Assembly (NCBI GenBank): GCA_039199225.1
Contig: JBCCSZ010000061.1
Location: 1 to 28,836 of the forward strand
Origin: JBCCSZ01 sp039199225
GTDB taxonomy: Bacteria > Bacteroidota > Bacteroidia > Chitinophagales > Saprospiraceae
Direction of reading: 5' to 3'
DNA: 28,836 nucleotides
Under the pieces are notes generated by a model. That model searched no databases, was not told the DNA's origin, and saw nothing but the letters and a program-made list of their open reading frames with translations. Numbering within the stretch: position 1 is the stretch's first letter; each line of letters opens with the position of its first letter. Shown here in pieces: positions 13,609 through 20,703 of the stretch. A program made the translations under genes and the position numbers.

Positions 13609-15138
13609 TTAGATATCGAATTTGATGCCTTGCGCCAATGGCAAGTCTTTACTGTAATTGATGGTGTTGGTTTGGCGTCGCATGTAAGCCTTCCAAGCAT
13701 CCGACCCACTTTCGCGGCCACCACCTGTTTCTTTTTCGCCACCGAAGGCGCCGCCGATCTCTGCACCGCTGGTTCCGATGTTGACGTTTGCAATCCCGCA
13801 ATCCGATCCGCTGGCAGATAAAAACTGCTCGGCCTCCCGGAGGTTGTTGGTCATAATGGCAGAAGACAGCCCTTGGGGTACATCGTTTTGCATTGCTACA
13901 GCTTCATCCAGCTCCTTGTACTTCATCAAGTAAAGGATGGGCGCAAAAGTTTCGTGCTGCACGATTTCATATTGGTTTTCTACCTCTGCAATACAAGGCT
14001 TTACATAGCAACCACTTTCATATCCTTTGCCCTTGAGAACGCCGCCGGCTACTGCCATGCTACCTCCTTGCTCCTTCACTGCAGCAATAGCTCCCAAGTA
14101 GTTCTCGACCGCATCGGTATCGATCAGTGGGCCGACATGGTTTTTAGCACTCAACGGATTGCCAATTTTCAGTTGCTTGTAGGCTTTGACCAATCCCTTC
14201 TTCACATCATTGTAGATGCTTTCGTGAACGATCAATCGACGGGTCGTTGTGCAACGTTGGCCAGCCGTACCAACGGCGCCAAATACTGTTCCGGTCAATA
14301 CCAACTTCATGTCGGCCTCCGGCGTAACAATGATGGCATTGTTGCCACCCAACTCAAGCAAACTGCGTCCCAATCTCTCGGCAACGGTCGCACCGACGAT
14401 GCGTCCCATACGAGTGCTACCCGTAGCAGACACCAATGGCACCCTTCTATCTTTGGTCATATATTCACCCACTTCATAGTTGCCATTGATGAGGCAGCAA
14501 ACACCCTCTGGTACCTTATTGGCTTTGAGGACGTCCTTGAGAATATTCTGACAAGCGATTCCGCAGAGCGGCGTTTTCTCAGATGGCTTCCATACACATA
14601 CATCTCCACAAACCAGCGCGATCATGGCATTCCAGGACCAGACTGCCACCGGAAAGTTGAAGGCACTGATGATTCCGACAATCCCGATTGGATGCCACTG
14701 CTCGTACATGCGGTGGCCAGGGCGCTCTGAATGCATGCTCAAACCGTACAACTGACGAGACAGCCCGACGGCAAAATCACATATATCAATCATCTCTTGC
14801 ACTTCTCCATAACCTTCTTGCAGACTCTTGCCCATTTCATAAGAAACCAGGCGCCCCAGAGGGTCTTTATATTTGCGCAGGGCATTTCCATATTGACGAA
14901 CGATCTCGCCTCGCTTGGGTGCGGGGATATTGCGCCAAGTCGCGAAAGCTTTTTGTGCCGTCGCAATCACCTTGTCGTACTCGCGTCTTGTGGTCGTACT
15001 AACTTTGCCGATCAATGCACCATCCACTGGCGAATAGGATTCAATCAACGTTTTGGAACTACCGAAATGTTTCTGCCCGGTACTTGTTCCTTTGTTGACA
15101 GGAAGCAGGCCCAGCTCTTTCAAAAATTTCTTATTCAT
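13609..15138 (-). CDS. ALDH7-family (antiquitin-like) aldehyde dehydrogenase
   Basis: The product is 510 residues from the ATG at 15138. The frame stays open to 15219, but a promoter occupies 15180-15209 and the N-terminus beginning 'MNKKFLKELGL' fits the family. Active-site features are oxyanion Asn161 ('SAFNFPVAVW'), Lys184 ('VWKPSEKTP'), Glu262 ('LELGGNNA') and nucleophile Cys296 ('GTAGQRCTTTRR'). These and the 'GGAFGGEKETGGGRESGSDAWKAYMRR' region point to the ALDH7/AmaB group, NAD-dependent enzymes that oxidise alpha-aminoadipic semialdehyde (piperideine-6-carboxylate) in lysine catabolism. A broader aldehyde-detoxifying role is also known for the group. No lysine-degradation partner gene is in the window, so the pathway assignment is tentative. 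Cytosolic, no signal peptide. Confidence 0.92.
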   Translation of the reverse strand: MNKKFLKELGLLPVNKGTSTGQKHFGSSKTLIESYSPVDGALIGKVSTTTRREYDKVIATAQKAFATWRNIPAPKRGEIVRQYGNALRKYKDPLGRLVSYEMGKSLQEGYGEVQEMIDICDFAVGLSRQLYGLSMHSERPGHRMYEQWHPIGIVGIISAFNFPVAVWSWNAMIALVCGDVCVWKPSEKTPLCGIACQNILKDVLKANKVPEGVCCLINGNYEVGEYMTKDRRVPLVSATGSTRMGRIVGATVAERLGRSLLELGGNNAIIVTPEADMKLVLTGTVFGAVGTAGQRCTTTRRLIVHESIYNDVKKGLVKAYKQLKIGNPLSAKNHVGPLIDTDAVENYLGAIAAVKEQGGSMAVAGGVLKGKGYESGCYVKPCIAEVENQYEIVQHETFAPILYLMKYKELDEAVAMQNDVPQGLSSAIMTNNLREAEQFLSASGSDCGIANVNIGTSGAEIGGAFGGEKETGGGRESGSDAWKAYMRRQTNTINYSKDLPLAQGIKFDI

Positions 15139-15179
15139 CGCGTATCTTTTGGTTTTATTATAGATGCGGTTTCGTCCCG

Positions 15180-15209
15180 CAAAGGTAGTAATACGGGCAT
15201 TCAAAACAA
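15180..15209 (-). promoter_or_regulatory. Bacteroidota-type promoter of the aldehyde dehydrogenase gene
   Basis: On the minus strand TTG (complement of 15207-15209) is followed by 19 nt and then TACCTTTG (complement of 15180-15187), a perfect -33/-7 match. The predicted transcript starts roughly 35 nt before the ATG at 15138. This supports that start and shows the gene need not depend on read-through from its upstream neighbours. Confidence 0.7.
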
Positions 15210-15284
15210 GGTGTTTCACCTCCTTCCTTTTTTGAGAAACAGCATTTTATGTCGGTTGACCTTATGTGGAGCGGACGCAAGTCT

Positions 15285-16280
15285 TTATTTCTTGGGATCG
15301 ATCCGGTGTATTTTGGCTTTACCCGTTTTGCCCTCGTTGGAAATGTAAAGGGTGCCGTCCGGATCGAAGGTCAGGCCCTCTGGTTGCGGATAGAGTTTCT
15401 TTTTCATTTTTTCCATGTATAAAATGCGACCTTCCGGATTGAGAACAATCATCACTTTACCCACTGATGAGGTGAGGTAGAGGTTTCCGCTTTTAGGATG
15501 AATGGCAATGGCCGATGGATTAAAGGTGAGGTTTTCTTTTTCTGGCGTGAAAAACTCAATCAGCTTATTGAGTTCGCGGGCCATCGGGTGAGTGGTCAGA
15601 TAATGCTGAATTTGCTTTAGGTCGATTTCATAGGCAGGTAGGCTGTCCAAAACAAGACTGTCGAGGCTGAAGCCGTAAATACATTTGCGAAAGCGAAAAG
15701 ATTCCAAGGATTTACCCGTCGCAGGACGACCTTTGCAGGCTAGTAACAAGCGATTTTTTTCCGCGTCGTAGCACAGTCCTTCTACATCATTTTCTTTTCC
15801 GAGAAAGGTGTTGTACTTCTCCACTTTTTGCTGAGGTGTTCCCACTTTTCTGACCGCGTAAATAGTTCCGGAACTCTTGACAACGAAAGCGTCCTCACCC
15901 ACCATTTCTACCCCTTCGTAATCGCCAGTCTTCCAAAAATTGATTTTAGAATCGATCGTGCCGTCTTCCTTATTCACTAAAAAGATGATGCCGTTCTCAT
16001 CTTGTACTGCACACAACCGCGCCGGCTCTTTGTACAAACTCAGGCCCGAAATTTCAATGAGGTGATCGGCCAGGCTCACCGTTTTGTTAGGCTCCTTCAA
16101 ATTGTAGGGAAACTGATAGGTACTATCCAGCAGAAAAGCATCTAAATAGCGAAAGGCCGGTGGATAATTGTATGTATTGTTGGCGGAAGAAATCTCTGTA
16201 GACTGGGAAGTTGGTTCTCCACAGGAAGAAAAAAAACAACTGATGAGCAGGAAGAACAAACTGCTATAAATCATTTTCAT
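15285..16280 (-). CDS. Lipoprotein with SdiA-regulated-type beta-propeller
   Basis: The ATG at 16280 gives a clean lipoprotein signal: 'MKMIYSSLFFLLISCFFSSC' with the lipidated Cys at residue 20, followed by a Ser/Thr/Asn-rich tether. The mature part is about 310 residues. Motifs such as 'EISGLSLYKEPARLCAVQDENG', 'GDYEGVEMVGEDAFVV', 'NDVEGLCYDAEKNRLLLACKG', 'FNPSAIAIHPKSGNLYLTSS' and 'YPQPEGLTFDPDGTLYISNEG' match the SdiA-regulated/phytase-like propeller family. Members are often lipoproteins of unknown ligand; the recurrent Glu-Gly turns may bind calcium. It sits 80 bp downstream of the cyclase gene on the same strand and may be co-transcribed. No catalytic residues can be assigned with confidence. 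Confidence 0.8.
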   Translation of the reverse strand: MKMIYSSLFFLLISCFFSSCGEPTSQSTEISSANNTYNYPPAFRYLDAFLLDSTYQFPYNLKEPNKTVSLADHLIEISGLSLYKEPARLCAVQDENGIIFLVNKEDGTIDSKINFWKTGDYEGVEMVGEDAFVVKSSGTIYAVRKVGTPQQKVEKYNTFLGKENDVEGLCYDAEKNRLLLACKGRPATGKSLESFRFRKCIYGFSLDSLVLDSLPAYEIDLKQIQHYLTTHPMARELNKLIEFFTPEKENLTFNPSAIAIHPKSGNLYLTSSVGKVMIVLNPEGRILYMEKMKKKLYPQPEGLTFDPDGTLYISNEGKTGKAKIHRIDPKK

Positions 16281-16360
16281 CTTATTTACGCTAATGGCTT
16301 GCAACACTGCCGGTGGGCAGCTTTACATTTCGCAACAAATATTCGAGTTTAGCTTGCAAA

Positions 16361-19300
16361 TCATGCAGATAATTCGGCAATCCTATCTCTAAAGATATGC
16401 TGTGCTTCCCGACTGTACAAATCTTCATAAATCGACAAAGCCTTTTTCCGGTGTTCTTCTCCTTCTCCAAAAGAGTGAAGGGTATAGTGAACGTCCGCAC
16501 TCTCCTTTGGATTACGAACGTTTTCCAATAGTTGTTTCAATTGATCAACAGCGGCCTTTTCCTGACCGCTTAAGTAATAAATTTTGGCAGCCAAGAGTTG
16601 GGCTTCGAATAAAAGGTCGGGATTACCAAGCGCTTCGGCGATTCCAAGAGCTTCAAGGTGAATGTCTTCAACTGCCTCCGGCCTTCCGTCCAGAATTAAG
16701 GCTGTACTCTTTTCTACTAAGCTGTAGCCCAGCACCAGTCGATTGTCGATCTTTCTCGATATGTCGATGGCATCGTCGTAGTAACGAACGGCTTTTTTGT
16801 AGTCGCCAGTATAGGTATAAATATCTCCGAGGGTGTTGAGCGATTTGGCGATGCCTTTTTGGTATCCCAATTCTTCGCAAAGCTCCAGATTGCGTTGCAG
16901 GTAGTGGACGGCTACCTCAAATTCTCCTTCGACGCTTCGCAGCTCCCCAATTAGTCCGATGGTGATAGCAGTCCCTTGCTTGTCGCCAATTTTTTCGCAC
17001 AATTCAAGATCGCGAATAAAGTGCTGCATGGCCTGTTCGTAATCCCCCTTTCGCTGGTACACACTGCCAATACAACCAATGGCAATGGCTGTCAACTGTA
17101 GGTTACCCAGCTCCTCGCTCAATTCCAAGCCCTTTTGATAGCACTCCAAGGCCGCATCGTAGTCGCCCTTTTCAAAGTAGATGATCCCTAGGTTGGTATT
17201 GAGGGTAGCGAGTGCTTGCTGGTCGTTGGCTTCGCTGCAAATGCCCAGTTCATCTGTCAACACTTTTATGCCTTCATCGTAATTACCTTGGTTCATATGC
17301 GTCAGCCCGAGGGTCGCGACGATTTGTGCATTGGCTGACCGGTAGGGCAGGATGCGAAACAGTCTGATGCTTTCCGTGAAGTACTTTTTGGCCTCCTCGT
17401 AGCCCCCTTGTCGGAAATGCCAACTCCCCATCATACCATTGAACTTTGATATACCTCTGTGGTCATCAATGGCTTTGAAATATTCAGATGCTTTATTGAG
17501 ATAGGGCAAAGCCTGCTCGTATTCTCCTTTGAGGGTCAATAGGTTGCCCAGGCTGTTGTTGGTGCGTCCGAGCAGCAGGCGATCATCCAATTGGTGGGCC
17601 AATATGAGGGCTTGTGCATAGGTATCCTGGCATTCATCCCAACGGCCGATCAGTTCCAATACGCGGCCTTTTTTCAGGTGGGTTTGAATTTCCAGTTCTT
17701 TATTCTCTTTGTCGTCCAGGTTTTTTAACAGCCGATCGTAAAAATCTACGGCTTGCTGATTTTGGAAGTTCCGCCGGGCATGGTCGGCAGCCTTTGCGAG
17801 GTAGTGATTTGTTTTGTCAGTAACGTTGGCCAGTTCGAAGTGGAAAGCCAGGTCTACGAATCGCTCTTCCAGGTTATCGGCATAGAGGTCTTCGATGGCT
17901 TTGGCAATCAGGTGGTGTAAGCGCCGTAGGCGCGTGTGCAGTTGCATGTCGTAAACAGCCTCTCGCAATAGGGAGTGGCGGAACATGTATCGCAATTCGT
18001 TCATCGACTGCCAAATCTGCCCTTGTTCGGCGGTATTAATTTGTTCTTTGAGAACTGCCTGGGCGTTGCCGTTGCGGCGGACCATCTCCTCGTGTTCCTT
18101 CATCACTTCATTGAGGACCGGAATTTCAAACTCACGACCGATCACAGCCGCCGTTTTGACTGTTTCCTTGACAAGTGTAGACAAGCGATCGATGCGAGCC
18201 ATCAAAAGTGCGCTGATCGAGCTGGATAATTTGACATTCTTGTCTTTGATATACCATTCCCCTTCTCGAATCTTGAGCAACTTACTCTCTCGGAGGTATT
18301 CCAGAATTTGTTCGAGGTAGAACGGATTTCCATTGGTAATTCTGGCTAGTAGATCACTAAATTCCTGGTTGATGGGACCTTTGAGCCTTTCTTCTGCGAA
18401 AGATTCCAGCTTCGTCTGAGACAGGATATTCAGGTCGACCTCCATCTTTGGCACTTGGTTCTTATACAGTTGTTCCTCATCTATTAGATAAGGCTTTGTA
18501 CCATCGTCATTGTAACGGGAGGTGACCAGGATAAAGATGGGGAAAGCAGATATTTGCTTGATGAAGTTGAGTAAGAATTCCTTGGAGTTGTTGTCAAACC
18601 AGTGGCCATCTTCCAGTTCCATCACCAAGGGTTGCAACAATGCCTTGGCTTTGAAAAAGCTGTCCAAGGCTTGCAAAGTATTTTGATAACGGCCCTTGGC
18701 GTCGAGCTGTTCCCAAAGAGAATCTTCGTAGTGCAAACCCAGCAGGGCAGCTAAAATGGATTTGGTTCTGACCAATTCTTTGTAAATATCGCCACGCCCA
18801 AAGTCTTCGAATGATTTACAATCTTTGAGAAACCATTGGAAACGGTCTTCAAACTGATCGAGATTCTTCTGTGGAGATTTATCTGGTGACTGACCAAAGA
18901 AGTTTCGGAGGTAGTAAATGAAAGGATTGAAAGGCTTTTGTAGGATTTGGTCGGATTGGCAAATGGCCCAATCCACGCTACCAAGTTTGAGAATTCTTTG
19001 GCGCAGTTCAAAAGACAATCGACTTTTACCGATGCCTGCCTCACCAAAAACATAGGCCAATCCTGCAAACTCTTGCTCAAAAATGGCCTTCCCAAAGCGG
19101 GTCAACTCCTTCAGCTCTTCCTGGCGACCGATCATTCGATCACTATAGGAAACCGTCTTCTCTATGTTGCGCCCTTCCAAGCGATAAGTGGGAATATCGC
19201 CCTCTATGCCTTTGTAACGGATGTCGCCCTTGTGTTGAAAACGAAAAGTCCGACAGCGTTGACGAACTTCCTGGTTGACCAGTATCTCTCCCCAATCGGC

Positions 19301-20389
19301 AAACATCATCAGCCGCGCAGCAAGGTTGACAAAATTTCCAACAACCGCATATTGGCAGCGTTCATCTCCTCCGACAATGCCCGTGTAGGCCAATCCCGAG
19401 GTGATGCCCGCTCGAAATTCCAATGAACTTTCCTTTTGAAAGTCTTGCAAATCCTCCTGAATGGAAGACATGAATTCCAGGGCACGCTCTTCGTTGTTCT
19501 CAAAAGTCACTGGCGCTCCAAAAAATCCGACCATCACACCGCCCTTATCACCAAAATCCACCTCCTTGAAATAGCCCTGAAAGCTGCTCATATGCTCCAA
19601 TACGGTTGTGGCAAAGCTGTTGAACAGATGATGGTCGCTTACTCCTTTGAAGGAAATGAATATAGAAATGACATTGCGAAACTCCCCCGAGGCATTCATC
19701 CGCAGCACGGAAGTCGGCAAAAACTTGGTCAAAGTATCCCTTTTGAGTACCGGCAATTCAAGGTCTGGCACCTCCCTGTACTCTGTGTCGATACTCTCCG
19801 TCAGTCGATAATAGCCATCGCTGCTCGTTTCCACAACGCTCGGACGCTCCTTGAATCGCCCCAGTAGGGCATCGTCCATGATGATATCCTGATCTTGAGC
19901 ATGGTGTTCACTCTCGGCGCAAGAGTCAATGGCTGGCCCTCGGAAGTAGAAAGCTTTCTGCTCTTCTCCGACAATTCCCCAGTGAACATCTCCGTAGGAC
20001 AATCCAATCTTGATGCCTATCTGGAAATCTCCAAATCGGGTTTTCTTGAGTCCTTCTTTGGTAAACAAATCCCGTAATTGGTTGGCCGTTTCCAACAAAG
20101 ATTCAGGGCTGGTAGACGATTCGGGGTCTTCGAAAACAGCTGTGAAAGCATCGCCGGCAAAGTAGGGTATGAAGCCATTTTTGCTGTATACCAGGCGAAC
20201 CATCGGCGCAAAAATGTTATTCAGACTGATCGAAAGCTGCTCGGCCCCCTCCGTTCCTTGTCGCATGAGGGTCTCCGTCAGCGGCGTAAAACCCGACAGG
20301 TCGATAAACATCGTATAGGCACTCAACGTACCTTTCTGCTTACCTTGCTGTAGCTGATTCTGAATGAAATATGGAATCAATTGTTTCAC
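16361..20389 (-). CDS. sAC-like protein: two class III cyclase domains, AAA/STAND-type NTPase, TPR repeats
   Basis: The product is 1342 residues, starting at a GTG (20389); an in-frame stop lies 7 codons upstream and the cyclase domain begins near residue 22. Cyclase domain 1 (about 22-195) has both metal Asps: Asp30 ('MFIDLSGFTPL') and Asp80 ('YFAGDAFTAVF'). Cyclase domain 2 (about 238-405) has Ser246 where the first Asp should be, but carries the transition-state Asn355 and Arg359 ('GNFVNLAARLMM'). The two domains therefore complement each other in one site, as in mammalian soluble adenylyl cyclase (ADCY10), whose C2 segment also resembles 'DKGGVMVGFFGAPV'. A Walker A ('GEAGIGKS', 449-456) opens the NTPase (about 415-850). 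About a dozen 40-residue TPRs follow (about 870-1300). No signal peptide or TM helix is seen. Likely cytosolic cAMP production gated by NTPase/TPR partners; the substrate base is unproven. It is divergent from the S9 gene and 80 bp upstream of the lipoprotein gene. Confidence 0.88.
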   Translation of the reverse strand: MKQLIPYFIQNQLQQGKQKGTLSAYTMFIDLSGFTPLTETLMRQGTEGAEQLSISLNNIFAPMVRLVYSKNGFIPYFAGDAFTAVFEDPESSTSPESLLETANQLRDLFTKEGLKKTRFGDFQIGIKIGLSYGDVHWGIVGEEQKAFYFRGPAIDSCAESEHHAQDQDIIMDDALLGRFKERPSVVETSSDGYYRLTESIDTEYREVPDLELPVLKRDTLTKFLPTSVLRMNASGEFRNVISIFISFKGVSDHHLFNSFATTVLEHMSSFQGYFKEVDFGDKGGVMVGFFGAPVTFENNEERALEFMSSIQEDLQDFQKESSLEFRAGITSGLAYTGIVGGDERCQYAVVGNFVNLAARLMMFADWGEILVNQEVRQRCRTFRFQHKGDIRYKGIEGDIPTYRLEGRNIEKTVSYSDRMIGRQEELKELTRFGKAIFEQEFAGLAYVFGEAGIGKSRLSFELRQRILKLGSVDWAICQSDQILQKPFNPFIYYLRNFFGQSPDKSPQKNLDQFEDRFQWFLKDCKSFEDFGRGDIYKELVRTKSILAALLGLHYEDSLWEQLDAKGRYQNTLQALDSFFKAKALLQPLVMELEDGHWFDNNSKEFLLNFIKQISAFPIFILVTSRYNDDGTKPYLIDEEQLYKNQVPKMEVDLNILSQTKLESFAEERLKGPINQEFSDLLARITNGNPFYLEQILEYLRESKLLKIREGEWYIKDKNVKLSSSISALLMARIDRLSTLVKETVKTAAVIGREFEIPVLNEVMKEHEEMVRRNGNAQAVLKEQINTAEQGQIWQSMNELRYMFRHSLLREAVYDMQLHTRLRRLHHLIAKAIEDLYADNLEERFVDLAFHFELANVTDKTNHYLAKAADHARRNFQNQQAVDFYDRLLKNLDDKENKELEIQTHLKKGRVLELIGRWDECQDTYAQALILAHQLDDRLLLGRTNNSLGNLLTLKGEYEQALPYLNKASEYFKAIDDHRGISKFNGMMGSWHFRQGGYEEAKKYFTESIRLFRILPYRSANAQIVATLGLTHMNQGNYDEGIKVLTDELGICSEANDQQALATLNTNLGIIYFEKGDYDAALECYQKGLELSEELGNLQLTAIAIGCIGSVYQRKGDYEQAMQHFIRDLELCEKIGDKQGTAITIGLIGELRSVEGEFEVAVHYLQRNLELCEELGYQKGIAKSLNTLGDIYTYTGDYKKAVRYYDDAIDISRKIDNRLVLGYSLVEKSTALILDGRPEAVEDIHLEALGIAEALGNPDLLFEAQLLAAKIYYLSGQEKAAVDQLKQLLENVRNPKESADVHYTLHSFGEGEEHRKKALSIYEDLYSREAQHIFRDRIAELSA

Positions 20390-20459
20390 AAACCGAAATC
20401 TAATACTTTAAAGTTGAAAAACGCAATTGTTACCAAGCTCATTACGGCTCTTCTCAGTA

Positions 20460-20467
20460 CAAAGTTA
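20460..20467 (-). promoter_or_regulatory. Possible -7 box of the cyclase gene
   Basis: The minus strand reads TAACTTTG, a perfect TAnnTTTG match, about 70 nt before the GTG start. No TTG is found at the usual -33 spacing, so this is weak. Confidence 0.35.
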
Positions 20468-20654
20468 AAACAATGTATTCATAGTTTTGTGCATTTGTCA
20501 CACAGCCTTCCATCCAATTGTAGACTGTATTCATCGAAATTCAGAGGGAAACGGGGTATCTTATTGTTATCAGCGCCAATAGCGCGATATTAAATTCGTC
20601 CATAGTACTTAAAATCAAAAAGATCAATATGGAATGGTATAATCTAAAAATACC

Positions 20655-20662
20655 TATCTTCG
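20655..20662 (+). promoter_or_regulatory. Possible -7 box of the S9 peptidase gene
   Basis: TATCTTCG matches TAnnTTTG with one mismatch and lies 41 nt before the ATG at 20704. No clear -33 TTG is present. Confidence 0.35.
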
Positions 20663-20703
20663 TAGGGCCTGATTGTTCATTTGTTTATTGAATCCGTATT
20701 CCT

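Larger units (their letters stand above)
20390..20703. other. 314-bp divergent intergenic region
   Basis: This spacer separates the divergent cyclase (minus) and S9 peptidase (plus) genes. It is AT-rich and I find no supportable coding frame or RNA gene. It holds one promoter-like box for each direction (20460-20467 and 20655-20662). The distance suggests independent promoters, with room for regulator sites that I cannot identify. Confidence 0.6.

Noticed and set aside
13873..14730. Long open frame on the plus strand (285 codons)
   Set aside because: It lies wholly antisense to the aldehyde dehydrogenase, whose catalytic motifs are intact; the antisense product has no recognisable domain and shadow-like composition.
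16450..17800. Apparent tandem DNA repeats of about 120 bp
   Set aside because: The similarity is at protein level (40-residue TPR units) with divergent nucleotides; not a DNA repeat array.
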